Of a stretch of DNA of 64,000 nt, positions 45,548 to 55,095 are shown one piece after another; positions within the stretch are counted from its first letter, which is position 1, and each line of letters opens with the position of its first letter. Where the stretch lies: the NCBI GenBank assembly GCA_026399755.1, contig JAPLQI010000074.1, positions 1 through 64,000 of the forward strand, given 5' to 3'. This DNA is from Pseudomonadota bacterium (GTDB lineage: Bacteria; Pseudomonadota; Gammaproteobacteria; Burkholderiales; Chitinibacteraceae). The position numbers and the translations under genes are program-made. The notes under the pieces are model-generated. The model saw only the letters and a list, made by a program, of their open reading frames with translations, did no database searches and had not been told where the DNA came from.

Positions 45548-46147
45548 ATGCGTTTTGAGCTTTTATCTAGGGCGATGCGCCCACTGTTGTTGTGCTCCGC
45601 TTTCTTACTTTCAGCGTGCGCATCGAACTCTTACATTGTTTTGCTGGAAAACCCAAATGGGCATACTGGCGAGGTGGTGGTAACGGGGGAGAAGGGTAAG
45701 CAAGTGATTAAAACAGCGGGCTACGGTGCCAGCCTAGATGGCTCGGAAGCGCCTGCACCTGTTGCGGCAGAAAAAATTAAAAGCGATTTTGCTGAGGCAA
45801 TGGCCGCTCGGCCAAAGATACCGCTGCGTTATATCTTGTATTTTCAATCTGACGCCACATTAACGGCTGAATCTGAAGCTATGATTCCTAAAATTATCGC
45901 TGAGGCGGTAAATTGGCCTGCCGTAGATATCTCGGTTGTTGGGCATACCGATACCCTAGGAGTAGCTGAAATCAATGAATCACTAGCGCTGGTTCGTGCG
46001 GTGGTGATTGCTGATTTGTTAAAAGAGAAGGGGCTTAAATACAATTCACTCAATGTGGAATCGCATGGCGAACGTAACCTTTTAATCCCTACGCCAGATG
46101 ACACTATAGAGCCCAGAAATCGCCGAGTAGAGGTTTCTATTCGTTAA
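45548..46147 (+). CDS. OmpA-family peptidoglycan-binding lipoprotein
   Basis: A 199-residue lipoprotein (lipobox LLSAC, lipid on C24) with a C-terminal OmpA domain: YILYFQSDATLTAESEAMIP, VVGHTDTLGVAEIN and SHGERNLLIPTPDD..EPRNRRVEV. It should link the outer membrane to peptidoglycan. It forms an operon with the FecR-domain gene and is divergent from the CHASE2 cyclase; this grouping suggests an envelope-sensing module. Confidence 0.88.
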   Translation: MRFELLSRAMRPLLLCSAFLLSACASNSYIVLLENPNGHTGEVVVTGEKGKQVIKTAGYGASLDGSEAPAPVAAEKIKSDFAEAMAARPKIPLRYILYFQSDATLTAESEAMIPKIIAEAVNWPAVDISVVGHTDTLGVAEINESLALVRAVVIADLLKEKGLKYNSLNVESHGERNLLIPTPDDTIEPRNRRVEVSIR

Positions 46148-46181
46148 GGTGGCCTGATTATTTGGCTTGATTTTTTGTAGT

Positions 46182-46218
46182 AAAAAGCCCGCTTCTTTTG
46201 AAAGAAGCGGGCTTTTTT
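46182..46218 (+). terminator. Rho-independent terminator
   Basis: AAAAAGCCCGCTTCTTT (46182-46198) pairs with AAAGAAGCGGGCTTTTTT (46201-46218). It ends the FecR-OmpA operon. Confidence 0.93.
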
Positions 46219-46245
46219 ATGGGTGATAACTGATGTTACGCTGAG

Positions 46246-46484
46246 ATCGTCTTTTTAGTGCCTTCGGCACGTTGATTTAGGTGCGCCTTCCTTTCTTGTG
46301 TGGCCAAGAAACGAAGCCAAGCCACAAACTCAAGAACACGAAGGCTCCTTCTGCGGTCCAATCGAGTCGGCGGCGGGTGGGATTGGCTGGATCCTTCGCT
46401 CCCAAGCGATCCCCCGCCCCGCTTGTTCGGAGCTTGCGTGTTTCAAGGGGAGATTTAAGCCCCATGCCACGAACTGCGGTGCGA
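46246..46484 (+). repeat. Long dispersed repeat, copy 1 of an inverted pair
   Basis: From ATCGTCTTTTTAGTGCCTTC through GGCCAAGAAACGAAGCCAA, ATCGAG, CCCCGC..GCTTGTTC and GTGTTTCAAGGGGA, the order of conserved blocks matches the reverse complement of 63536-63812. Spurious open frames in it are translations of the repeat. Confidence 0.8.
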
Positions 46485-46542
46485 ATCCTAATTGCGGGGG
46501 GGTAAAACACCCAAAACCTACAAAACAATGAAATTCAAACCA

Positions 46543-46594
46543 TGTCTTTCTCTGTGAAACTCAGTGTTCTCTGTGGCCTCCGTGTTTCAAGATT
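46543..46594. repeat. CACAGAG repeat, single arm
   Basis: TTTCTCTGTGAAACTCAGTG followed by TTCTCTGTGGCCTCCGTGTT is the right arm of the CACAGAG family, without a left arm. It lies just after the hutH stop. Confidence 0.7.
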
Positions 46595-46624
46595 TGGGTT
46601 TGGCTGTGTAACATCAAGCACTCA

Positions 46625-48160
46625 TCACACCGAAGGCAGTAAGCCTGGCAGGCTAAATGTGTTGTATGCCGCGCGGCTAATCAGGGCTGCTGCTTTTTCG
46701 ATGTCGGGTGCAAAGTAGCGGTCTTTATCGTAGAAAGTCACCTCGGCACGAAGAAGCGCTTTAGCGGCTTCCAGCTTATCGGACGCTTTGTTCGGCGCTC
46801 TGAAATCAATCCCTTGGCAAGCTGCGAGTAATTCCACGGCCAGAATACCTGCGGTGTTTTCGCTCATGTCTTTCAGGCGGCGCGCGGCAAAAGTCGCCAT
46901 AGAAACATGATCTTCCTGATTGGCCGATGTGGGCAAGCTGTCTACCGATGCGGGGTGAGCCAGCGATTTATTTTCAGAAGCCAGCGCAGCACCTGTCACT
47001 TGGGCGATCATAAAGCCAGAATTAACGCCGCCGTTATTCACCAGGAAGGCGGGTAATTTAGACAGGTTATTATCGATCAACAGGGCCATACGGCGCTCGG
47101 ATAGCGAGCCGATTTCGGCAATCGCCAGCGCCAAATTATCCGCAGCAAAGGCCACTGGCTCGGCGTGGAAATTGCCGCCAGATAGAATCACATTGTCATC
47201 TGAAAACACCAGCGGGTTATCCGATACGGCATTGGCCTCTATCAGCAGGGTTTCTGCTGAATTACGGATTTGCGTCAGGCATGCGCCCATTACCTGTGGC
47301 TGGCAGCGCAATGAATACGGGTCTTGCACTTTGCCGCAGTTGGCGTGGGCTTGTGAGATTTCGCTAGCGTCCCCAAGCAAGTCACGATAAAACGCCGCCG
47401 AATCAATCTGCCCAGCATGGCCGCGCACGGCATGAATGCGGGCGTCAAATGGTGTGCGGCTACCCATCGCCGCTTCGACCGACAAGCTGCCTGCTACGGA
47501 TGCGGCGATAAATAAATCTTCAGCGGCAAATAAGCCTTCTAGCGCAAAGGCGGTCGATGCCTGTGTGCCATTCAATAGCGCCAAGCCTTCTTTGGGGGCG
47601 AGCACGATAGGATCAAGGCTGGCGGCTTGCATCGCAACAGCGCCGGTGACACGTTTGCCATCAACAAAGGCTTCACCTTCGCCAATCAAAACGGCGCTCA
47701 TATGGGATAGCGGGGCCAAATCACCCGATGCACCGACCGAGCCTTTTTGCGGAATCACCGGATAAATTTGATGGTTAAATAGGGTAATCAGCGCTTCGAT
47801 CACCGAGAGGCGAATGCCGGAGAAACCACGCGCCAGCGAGTTGATTTTTAGCGCCATCAGCAAACGCACAGTGCCGTTTTCCATAGGCTTACCGATGCCC
47901 GCAGCGTGCGAAAGCACGATGGAGCGTTGCAGCAGCTCAAGTTCTTCAGTGGCGATTTTGGTGCTGGCGAGCAAGCCAAAGCCCGTGTTAATGCCATACA
48001 CCGTGCGCCCTTCAGTTAAAACGCGTGCAACGGTAGCGGCAGCGGCATTGATGCCCGCATGCGCCGAGGCGTCTAGGCTAAGGGTAATGCTTTCATCGCG
48101 GGCAATCTTGCGTAAATCAGCAAGCGTTAATTGGCCGGGCTTAATATTAAATGTGCTCAT
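46625..48160 (-). CDS. hutH: Histidine ammonia-lyase
   Basis: A 511-residue enzyme that removes ammonia from L-histidine to give urocanate. The self-cyclising MIO triad A144-S145-G146 is in [23 protein letters not shown] and QEDHVSM are also typical. It is the last hut gene on the minus strand, separated from hutU by 359 bp that contain two CACAGAG palindromes. Confidence 0.97.
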   Translation of the reverse strand: MSTFNIKPGQLTLADLRKIARDESITLSLDASAHAGINAAAATVARVLTEGRTVYGINTGFGLLASTKIATEELELLQRSIVLSHAAGIGKPMENGTVRLLMALKINSLARGFSGIRLSVIEALITLFNHQIYPVIPQKGSVGASGDLAPLSHMSAVLIGEGEAFVDGKRVTGAVAMQAASLDPIVLAPKEGLALLNGTQASTAFALEGLFAAEDLFIAASVAGSLSVEAAMGSRTPFDARIHAVRGHAGQIDSAAFYRDLLGDASEISQAHANCGKVQDPYSLRCQPQVMGACLTQIRNSAETLLIEANAVSDNPLVFSDDNVILSGGNFHAEPVAFAADNLALAIAEIGSLSERRMALLIDNNLSKLPAFLVNNGGVNSGFMIAQVTGAALASENKSLAHPASVDSLPTSANQEDHVSMATFAARRLKDMSENTAGILAVELLAACQGIDFRAPNKASDKLEAAKALLRAEVTFYDKDRYFAPDIEKAAALISRAAYNTFSLPGLLPSV

Positions 48161-48208
48161 TGTGTGATCCAGTGTGTGTTTTTATAGTGTGGTGGGCGCT
48201 AAAAAGTT

Positions 48209-48334
48209 CTGTAGACACAGAGATCCGTGAGGACACAGAGCACACTGAGAAAAACTAAGAAAAGAGATTTAAACTCGATCGTCTTGGTTTTCTCCGTGTT
48301 CTGCTTTTTAACTCCGTGTTCTCTGAGTCTACAG
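48209..48334. repeat. CACAGAG palindromic repeat, copy 2
   Basis: CTGTAGACACAGAG (48209-48222) pairs with CTCTGAGTCTACAG (48321-48334), one mismatch. Inner GGACACAGAGCACACTGAG pairs with CTCCGTGTTCTGC and CTCCGTGTTCTC words. It lies between hutU and hutH. Confidence 0.85.
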
Positions 48335-48370
48335 ACCTTAGGTTTTTAAAGAATTGAAAGTCAAAAAGGC

Positions 48371-48493
48371 CTGTAGACACAGAGAGCGGTGAGAACACAG
48401 AGCACACAGAGAAAAACAAAAGGAAAAACCTTGTGCTTTCTTAAGGTTTTCTCAGTGTTCTGTTTTTTAACTCCGTGTTCTCTGTGTCTACAG
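48371..48493. repeat. CACAGAG palindromic repeat, copy 3
   Basis: CTGTAGACACAGAG (48371-48384) is the exact complement of CTCTGTGTCTACAG (48480-48493). It is in tandem with copy 2, only 36 bp away. Confidence 0.88.
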
Positions 48494-48519
48494 ATCTTGG
48501 GGTTTTGCAGCTCTGCCTT

Positions 48520-50190
48520 TTACTTCAACATCGGCAAATCTAAGCCCTGCTCTTTAGCGCAGTTTTTGGCGATGTCATAGCCTGCGTCGGCGTGGCGCAT
48601 GACGCCGGTGCCGGGGTCGTTCCACAGTACGCGGCCTAGGCGTTTGGCGGCGGCGTCTGTGCCATCAGCCACAATCACCACGCCTGAATGCTGAGAAAAC
48701 CCCATGCCTACGCCGCCGCCGTGGTGGAGCGATACCCAAGTTGCGCCGCCTGCGGTATTAAGCAGCGCGTTCAAGAGTGGCCAGTCGGATACGGCATCCG
48801 AGCCATCTAGCATGGCTTCGGTTTCGCGGTTTGGTGAGGCTACCGAGCCAGAGTCGAGGTGATCACGGCCGATCACGATCGGCGCTTTTAGCTCGCCACT
48901 TTTAACCATTTCATTAAAGGCCAGCGCCAGGCGGGCGCGATCTTTCAGGCCTACCCAGCAAATACGCGCTGGCAAGCCTTGGAAGGCGATGCGTTCACGC
49001 GCCATATCCAGCCAGTTGTGCAGATGCGGGTTGTCTGGGATCAGCTCTTTTACTTTTGCATCCGTTTTGTAGATATCTTCTGGATCGCCAGATAGCGCCA
49101 CCCAGCGGAAAGGGCCGATGCCTTCGCAAAATAGCGGGCGCACATAGGCGGGTACAAATCCGGGGAAGTCGAATGCGTTGGCCACGCCTTCTTCCAGCGC
49201 CATTTGGCGGATGTTATTGCCGTAATCAACCGTTGCCGCGCCACGCGCTTGTAAATCCAGCATTGCTTGTACTTGCTTGGCCATCGATTGCTTAGCGGCC
49301 TTGGTCACGCCTGCTGGGTCTGATTTTTGCGCCTCGCGCCATTTGGCAATATCCCAGCCCTGTGGCAAATAGCCGTGTACAGGGTCGTGCGCCGAAGTTT
49401 GATCGGTGACGACATCGGGGGTAATGCCACGGGCAACCAGCTCGGCAAAGACATCGGCGGCATTGCCTAAGAGGCCAACGGATACTGGTTTGCCGGCTTC
49501 TTTGGCATCGGCCACGATGGCCAGTGCTTCATCTAAGGTGGTCGCTTTGCGGTCTACATAGCGCGTCTTCAGGCGGAAATCGATGCGGGTTTCATCGCAT
49601 TCCACGGCTATCATCGAAAAACCTGCCATCGTTGCGGCCAGAGGCTGAGCGCCACCCATGCCGCCCAAACCGCCAGTCAAGACCCAACGCCCCTGCGCTA
49701 CACCGTCAAAATGCTGCTTGGCCATCGCGACAAAAGTCTCGTAAGTGCCTTGCACAATGCCCTGGCTGCCGATGTAAATCCAGCTACCTGCGGTCATCTG
49801 GCCGTACATCATCAGGCCTTTTTTGTCTAACTCGTTAAAGTGTTCCCAATTGGCCCAGTGAGGCACCAGATTGGAGTTCGCCAGCAGCACGCGCGGTGCA
49901 TCGGGGTGCGATGGAAATACGCCAACTGGCTTGCCTGATTGAATCAACAGCGTTTGATCGTCGTCCAGCCGGGTGAGTACTTCCAGAATCTTGTCGTAGC
50001 ATTCCCAATTGCGCGCCGCACGGCCAATCCCGCCGTAAACCACCAAGGATTGCGGATACTCGGCCACTTCGGCGTCGAGATTATTCTGGATCATGCGAAA
50101 AGCGGCTTCAGTCAGCCAGCTTTTACAAGTCAACTCGCTACCGCGTGGCGCGCGAATGACGCGGGAAGGATCATGGCGTGGGTCAGTCAT
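48520..50190 (-). CDS. hutU: Urocanate hydratase
   Basis: A 556-residue enzyme that hydrates urocanate to imidazolonepropionate using bound NAD+. The NAD-binding segment [20 protein letters not shown] and the catalytic-site motif [14 protein letters not shown] are seen, and length matches the family. A HutC-type operator (50209-50218) lies 19 bp before its start, so it has its own promoter in addition to any read-through from hutG. Confidence 0.97.
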   Translation of the reverse strand: MTDPRHDPSRVIRAPRGSELTCKSWLTEAAFRMIQNNLDAEVAEYPQSLVVYGGIGRAARNWECYDKILEVLTRLDDDQTLLIQSGKPVGVFPSHPDAPRVLLANSNLVPHWANWEHFNELDKKGLMMYGQMTAGSWIYIGSQGIVQGTYETFVAMAKQHFDGVAQGRWVLTGGLGGMGGAQPLAATMAGFSMIAVECDETRIDFRLKTRYVDRKATTLDEALAIVADAKEAGKPVSVGLLGNAADVFAELVARGITPDVVTDQTSAHDPVHGYLPQGWDIAKWREAQKSDPAGVTKAAKQSMAKQVQAMLDLQARGAATVDYGNNIRQMALEEGVANAFDFPGFVPAYVRPLFCEGIGPFRWVALSGDPEDIYKTDAKVKELIPDNPHLHNWLDMARERIAFQGLPARICWVGLKDRARLALAFNEMVKSGELKAPIVIGRDHLDSGSVASPNRETEAMLDGSDAVSDWPLLNALLNTAGGATWVSLHHGGGVGMGFSQHSGVVIVADGTDAAAKRLGRVLWNDPGTGVMRHADAGYDIAKNCAKEQGLDLPMLK

Positions 50191-50208
50191 TTTCAGGCTC
50201 CGGGTTGG

Positions 50209-50218
50209 TGTATATACA
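50209..50218. promoter_or_regulatory. HutC-type operator upstream of hutU
   Basis: TGTATATACA, a perfect 10-bp palindrome, matches the core of the known HutC site (consensus contains TGTATATACA). It lies just upstream of the hutU start codon. Confidence 0.8.
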
Positions 50219-50246
50219 AAAAACCTAAATCTTTAATCACTTCGAT

Positions 50247-50438
50247 CCCAGAGAACACGGAGTTACACGGAGAAAACCAATCGTTAGATTGGGCGTTAAA
50301 GCTTATTTTTTGTAGGGCGGGTGAAACCCGCCAAGCTTGGCATGAAGCGCCACTTAATCGGCGGGTTTCACCCGCCCTACAAGTACTTGTCGCTTTTCTC
50401 TGTGAGACTCTGTGTTCTCTGTGTCCTCCGTGTTTTAA
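50247..50438. repeat. CACAGAG palindrome, copy 4, split by a REP hairpin
   Basis: The left arm (CAGAGAACACGGAGTTACAC, 50249) and right arm (CTCTGTGAGACTCTGTGTTC, ending near 50438) belong to the CACAGAG family. Between them lies a complete REP hairpin at 50312-50380, so one element appears to have inserted in the loop of the other. Confidence 0.8.
50312..50380. repeat. REP hairpin nested in the CACAGAG palindrome
   Basis: Two perfect 21-base arms: GTAGGGCGGGTGAAACCCGC plus C (50312-50332) and its complement (50360-50380), around a 27-base loop. Confidence 0.9.
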
Positions 50439-50450
50439 GGTGTGGGTTCT

Positions 50451-51386
50451 TTAATTTTTTGAAACTAAAGGTTTAAAGCTTCTACAAATGCTCCAAGCCA
50501 GTCTGGCGGCGGCTTTTGCGCCGTGGCTGTCGGTATCAAACAGCGGGTTGAATTCCACTAAGTCTGCTGCGACGAGTTTTCCGCTTGCAGCAAGCAGTCG
50601 GCTAAGGTGCTCGATCACGCTGATTTCCACGCCAAAGCCTGCTGGGGCGGAAACGGCGGGCATTTGCGCTGCGGGCAATACGTCTAAATCAATCGTCAGG
50701 TAAACCACATCGACCTGATCGATAAAGACTTGCAGCTGCGCCTCTGTTGCAGTCAGCTGCCACGGGGTCATTTCGATATCGAGCCGCCATGAGGCTTGCA
50801 ATTGCCGTGCTTTATTAAATAGCGCCTCGGTATTGGCTGTTTCGGCCACTCCCATGCAGAGGTATTGAAAACTTTGCCCACGTTTGGCGCATGCAGCGGC
50901 AATTTGGGCAAAGGGCGTGCCGGATGTGGCGCCCGCCGCTTCGCGTAAATCAAAGTGTGCGTCGAAATTGACAATGCCGATGCGCTGGTTTGGGTGTGCG
51001 TTGGCAATGCCCAGCCAGTGGCCGAAAGCGGTTTCATGCCCGCCACCGAGCACCAGCGACAGATGACCCGCCTGAATATTTTGGCTCACTGCCGCCGCCA
51101 AGCGTTGATGAGCCGCATCTAAATCGCCATCTTCACATATCACATCGCCAGCATCGTAAAGCGGCAGAGTAGGGTGATAAGCCAGATTAGCCAGCGCTTT
51201 GCGCAAAGTCACCGGCCCCGCCACCGCACCCACCCGCCCCTGATTGCGGCGAACGCCTTCATCACAGGCAAAGCCAAGCAGGGCAATGCCTGCGGGCTGA
51301 TTGGTGGCTAAAGGTTGCACCACTTGATGCCAGCGCCGAGCCGCATCCCCTTCAGCAGCATCAATACGCCCAGTCCAAACGGTCAT
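50451..51386 (-). CDS. hutG: Formimidoylglutamase (HutG, arginase family)
   Basis: A 311-residue binuclear Mn enzyme. Metal ligands are in GGGHETAFGH, NFDAHFDLR and TIDLDVLPAAQMPAVSAP. It cleaves formimidoylglutamate to glutamate and formamide in the one-step branch of the pathway. There is no hutF, so this is the direct route. It lies between hutI and hutU, with CACAGAG repeats on both sides. Confidence 0.95.
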   Translation of the reverse strand: MTVWTGRIDAAEGDAARRWHQVVQPLATNQPAGIALLGFACDEGVRRNQGRVGAVAGPVTLRKALANLAYHPTLPLYDAGDVICEDGDLDAAHQRLAAAVSQNIQAGHLSLVLGGGHETAFGHWLGIANAHPNQRIGIVNFDAHFDLREAAGATSGTPFAQIAAACAKRGQSFQYLCMGVAETANTEALFNKARQLQASWRLDIEMTPWQLTATEAQLQVFIDQVDVVYLTIDLDVLPAAQMPAVSAPAGFGVEISVIEHLSRLLAASGKLVAADLVEFNPLFDTDSHGAKAAARLAWSICRSFKPLVSKN

Positions 51387-51416
51387 GGTTTTTAATCCTA
51401 ATCAGTAAACCCAAAC

Positions 51417-51522
51417 CTTGAACCACGGAGGTTGGGAGGACACGGAGGATCACGGAGAAAAGCATTACAAGTCAGTTTTTCTCCGTGAAACTCCGTGTTC
51501 TCTGTGTCCTCCGTGGTTCAAG
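51417..51522. repeat. CACAGAG palindromic repeat, copy 5
   Basis: CTTGAACCACGGAG (51417-51430) is the exact complement of CTCCGTGGTTCAAG (51509-51522), with inner GGACACGGAGGATCACGGAG pairing to CTCCGTG words. It lies between hutI and hutG. Confidence 0.85.
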
Positions 51523-51535
51523 ATTTAGGTTTTCG

Positions 51536-52762
51536 TTAAAAAGAGCCTCTAAATACTCGTTGTTTGAGCAAGGGCGTGCCTAGGCTGTAGATGATTTCTG
51601 CCGGATGATCGATGTTCCAGACTAAAAAGTCTGCGACAAAGCCCGCTGCCAGCTGGCCGTGAGTTGTTGCGCGTCCCAGTGCTTGGGCTGCGTGACGGGT
51701 GGTGCCGGTGAGGGCTTCTTCTGGGGTCAGGGCAAACAGCACGCAGGCTTGGTTCATCGCTAGGCGGATAGAGGCGAAGGGGCTGGTGCCAGGGTTGAGG
51801 TCGGTTGAAACCGCCATCGGCACGCCCGCAGCCCGTAGCGCTGCAATAGGTGGCTTTTGTGTTTCACGTAAAAAGTAAAACGCGCCGGGCAGCAGCACTG
51901 CCACCGTGCCAGCGGCTTGCATCGCGGCTATGCCTGCGTCGTCGAGGTGCTCGATATGGTCGGCGGATTGACCATTAAACTCGGCGACTAGCGCCGCGCC
52001 GTGCAAATTGGATAGCTGCTCTACATGGCCCTTTACTTTCAGGCCGTGTTTTATTGCCGCCTCAAATACGCGGCGGGTTTGGGCGGGGCTAAAGCCGACG
52101 CCTTCACAGAATACATCCACCGCTTCGGCCAAGTCTTCGCTGGCGGCGGCAGGCAGGATGCGTGAAATCACTTCATCAATATATTCATCGCTACGGCCGG
52201 CAAATTCAGGCGGCAGGGCGTGGGCGGCGAGCAGGGTGGGGGCGATTTCAATAGGGTGGTTTTCGCCAAACTGGCGGGCTACGCGTAGTTGTTTTAATTC
52301 ATCATAAAGGCGCAGGCCATAGCCAGATTTAATCTCTAGCGTGGTGACGCCTTCATTCATCAAGGCCAAGAGGCGCGGCAGGCTTTGTGCCGCTAGATCG
52401 GCTTGCGATAAATCTCGCGTGGCGTTCACCGTGGAAACAATCCCACCGCCTTCGGCTGCAATTTGCTGGTAAGGCACGCCCGTCAGGCGCTTTTCCCATT
52501 CAGCTGCGCGGTTGCCCCCATAAACCAGATGGGTATGGCAATCGATTAGCCCTGGGGTAATCCAAGCGCCCGCCACATCAATGATGTCTCCTCTGCCCGC
52601 AAACTCGGCCAAGGCCTCGTCCTGTGGCAAAATCGCATGGATTTCTTCGCCCTTAATCCATAAGGCATGACCATGCAGCGCGCCGTAAGCAGCATTGTGC
52701 TTGGTCGACAGAGTAGCAAGGCGGGCGTTAATCCAAAGCGATTCTGTAGTTGGGGTCATCAT
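51536..52762 (-). CDS. hutI: Imidazolonepropionase
   Basis: A 408-residue amidohydrolase that opens imidazolonepropionate to formimidoylglutamate. Metal ligands [10 protein letters not shown] (HxH), [18 protein letters not shown] and STDLNPG are seen. I start at 52762 ([10 protein letters not shown]; the second Met at 52759 is as likely) since an earlier in-frame ATG at 52792 falls inside the HutC operator. The gene heads hutIGUH on the minus strand. Confidence 0.95.
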   Translation of the reverse strand: MMTPTTESLWINARLATLSTKHNAAYGALHGHALWIKGEEIHAILPQDEALAEFAGRGDIIDVAGAWITPGLIDCHTHLVYGGNRAAEWEKRLTGVPYQQIAAEGGGIVSTVNATRDLSQADLAAQSLPRLLALMNEGVTTLEIKSGYGLRLYDELKQLRVARQFGENHPIEIAPTLLAAHALPPEFAGRSDEYIDEVISRILPAAASEDLAEAVDVFCEGVGFSPAQTRRVFEAAIKHGLKVKGHVEQLSNLHGAALVAEFNGQSADHIEHLDDAGIAAMQAAGTVAVLLPGAFYFLRETQKPPIAALRAAGVPMAVSTDLNPGTSPFASIRLAMNQACVLFALTPEEALTGTTRHAAQALGRATTHGQLAAGFVADFLVWNIDHPAEIIYSLGTPLLKQRVFRGSF

Positions 52763-52781
52763 CGGCAGCCGGCTGTGTAAT

Positions 52782-52791
52782 TGTATATACA
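52782..52791. promoter_or_regulatory. HutC-type operator upstream of hutI
   Basis: TGTATATACA (52782-52791) is identical to the site before hutU. It lies 20 bp upstream of the chosen hutI start, so a bound HutC would block hutI transcription or early elongation. Confidence 0.85.
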
Positions 52792-53002
52792 TTTACGCAT
52801 TTTGCTGTTGATGTCAAGCAGGGAAAGGTCTAATAAGCGTTGATTTGTCGCTAGCCGGCAGGGTGGCGGGGTATTTTTGTATAGACAGATTTGATACGGG
52901 TAAGTGCCGCGTCTGCTTTGCCAGTAGGTGCGGACAGGCGGGATTTAAAAGGTCATTTTCCTGAATACTAGGCAGATAAGCCGTGTGGAGATCTTAGTTT
53001 GA

Positions 53003-54811
53003 TTAAAAGGTGGTGCGTGCACTGAGCATAAAGCTGCTGCGGTCTTTTTGCAGGTTATACAGGCCACCGCCTGTTTTGATGTATCGAAAATCCAGTTGGT
53101 GGTTTTTTTGAAAGATGGCGCTGATGCCTGCTACAGACAGGTAGCGGCCTTCTGAAAATTGGCCATCTTCAGAATAGCCTTTTGCATCGTAAGCAAGGGA
53201 GAGAGAAGGCCGAAATACCCAGTTGCCGGATGGTGCTAGCACATCATTTTCGTATTTTAGCCGCCATCCCCAAGCAGTGGCGGAGACAAAGCCAGCTAAG
53301 TCACATGTGGCCTGCGGGCCAGTGCAAGCAGGAAAGGCGGAGCTGGGCGCCATTCCAAAGCCACCGCGGCCATAGCGTTTCTCGTAAGGATCAGGCAGGT
53401 TATGGACATGTCGTATGCCTATTTCGCCAGCAAGCGTTGCATTTGCTCCCCAAGCCGCAGGTAAAGGGGATTTTGCGCCTAATATCCATTGGCTAATCTT
53501 AAAATCATCATAGCCCTGTGCAATATAGCCTGTCGCTGTGTCAGCAAGCTGTTTCAGGGGGCCAATGCCAAGCAATATGCCATTCAGAAAATCTGCGCCA
53601 TTCCATGGCAAAGGCTGATTGGGGCGATAGCTGTATTCTAGATAAAGGCCTGCGCCGCTTTCTAGTCTCTGGCTCAGGTTGAGTCCAAACAAATGAAGGT
53701 GGGCAGGGTAGGCCTGCCTGTATTGCCCAGCGATACTTACGGGCTCTGCCTTATTTGGCAGAAATACGCCCGGGCCACTGCGTTCAGCCTGAATCACGGC
53801 ATTACGGCTTGTGTATTGGGCGTAAAAAATGCCTAGTGATGACATCTCCGTTATTTTGTAATTAAAGCTGAAGCCAAATTGTTCTTCGTTCGGAATAAGA
53901 TCGGCGGTTCGGGCAATGTAATCAAGCGAATTGGCGCTGGATTGCTGGTCGTTGGTGGAGATGGGCTTTTTGTTTAAGACGCTGAGCATGGCTCCGTTTA
54001 AGGTTAATTTATTGCAGCCAGCCTGTGCATAATCGTTGCTTGAGTAAAAGGTCCCGCAGCCGGGGTAGGCATTGGGTAGAAAATCAAACTGGTAGTAGGC
54101 GTCAAGAGACAGCTGCTCATTCATCTTGAGCTTGGCATAGAGTGCGGGAACGGGGATGCTCATGGTTTCTGGAAGTGGGTTGCCTCTGCGAAGACTTGCA
54201 AAATCCAGTGCGTTGACCTGTTGTATGCCGCCCAAGATGGTCGTGGGGGTGCGCCAGGGAATAACTTGCTGCCCGGCTCGAAGCTCGAGTGCTTTTTGAA
54301 AGACAGTAAAGTGGCCGTACACATATGCATCGTGCAGCTGAACACCGCTAAATTGGCTGAGCGTAGCAAACCCTGAATCATTTAACGGGCCAGCAGAATA
54401 ATCATTGTTGACATGCCCATGCGGAACCGAATTTTTCAGCTGGCCTTGGTCATACCACGCCTTACCACTGAGCCGCAGCCCATAGTTGCCAGCCGACAGA
54501 TTGGCTTGCAGATAAGCATCCAGCCCTTGAGATACCACATCACCTTGTTCGTAGTTCAGATCTCCATCATTGTGAGTGGACATGCCCTTGCCACTGGTGA
54601 GTGCGGTGTCAGGGCTTTCTGCCCTGATGACCGTGCTGATTCCTAAAGCCCCTTTCCATTCAATTTGAGCATCCCCTAAATCAACTTTAATTCCTTCTCC
54701 CAGCCCTGAGCGGACATTTCCAAAAACAAGCTCGCCAGCCTCCGAGCCCATCGGGGCAAACAGCAGTGCTTTGCACAATAAAACAGCCATATAGGCTCGT
54801 TTTTGTTTCAT
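53003..54811 (-). CDS. DUF1302-family outer-membrane protein in the hut locus
   Basis: A 602-residue protein with a signal peptide (cleaved near GSEA) and a beta-rich barrel-like body. LQANLSAGNYGLRLSGKAWY, RAGQQVIPWRTPT and ARTTF at the C-terminus (terminal aromatic residue, as in outer-membrane proteins) are typical of DUF1302. I start at 54811 (MKQKRAYM) because residues before it are not signal-like. It sits between hutC and hutI on the same strand. In other bacteria DUF1302 genes accompany DUF1329; no such gene is here. A role in histidine or urocanate entry is inferred from position only. Confidence 0.85.
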   Translation of the reverse strand: MKQKRAYMAVLLCKALLFAPMGSEAGELVFGNVRSGLGEGIKVDLGDAQIEWKGALGISTVIRAESPDTALTSGKGMSTHNDGDLNYEQGDVVSQGLDAYLQANLSAGNYGLRLSGKAWYDQGQLKNSVPHGHVNNDYSAGPLNDSGFATLSQFSGVQLHDAYVYGHFTVFQKALELRAGQQVIPWRTPTTILGGIQQVNALDFASLRRGNPLPETMSIPVPALYAKLKMNEQLSLDAYYQFDFLPNAYPGCGTFYSSNDYAQAGCNKLTLNGAMLSVLNKKPISTNDQQSSANSLDYIARTADLIPNEEQFGFSFNYKITEMSSLGIFYAQYTSRNAVIQAERSGPGVFLPNKAEPVSIAGQYRQAYPAHLHLFGLNLSQRLESGAGLYLEYSYRPNQPLPWNGADFLNGILLGIGPLKQLADTATGYIAQGYDDFKISQWILGAKSPLPAAWGANATLAGEIGIRHVHNLPDPYEKRYGRGGFGMAPSSAFPACTGPQATCDLAGFVSATAWGWRLKYENDVLAPSGNWVFRPSLSLAYDAKGYSEDGQFSEGRYLSVAGISAIFQKNHQLDFRYIKTGGGLYNLQKDRSSFMLSARTTF

Positions 54812-55095
54812 ACGCACCCCCAAGTCGGGCTTCCAGCCATCCTCTGGCATCTGTTTGTTCTTGTTTTGCTCGTCAATATCTATGACGCAGGTTTTGAACG
54901 AGAAACCTTGTGAAAATAGGATGGGCGTTGTCTTCAGAGCCTGCTTCGCCTGCTTTTTAGCGAAACAAGGCACAGGGGCCAACGTTTGCTCAGCCTGCTG
55001 CAAACAACGTTTTTTTACCTTAGCTCAACAACGGCATCGCTTTATTGAGCTTGGGGATCAGGATGGCTGAATGGTTTGAGTTTTCTGAGAAGGGC

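Noticed and set aside
46277-46531. Three open frames of 74-83 codons in the 46.3-46.5 kb gap
   Set aside because: They are translations of the dispersed repeat; similar frames appear in the inverted copy at 63.5-63.8 kb.
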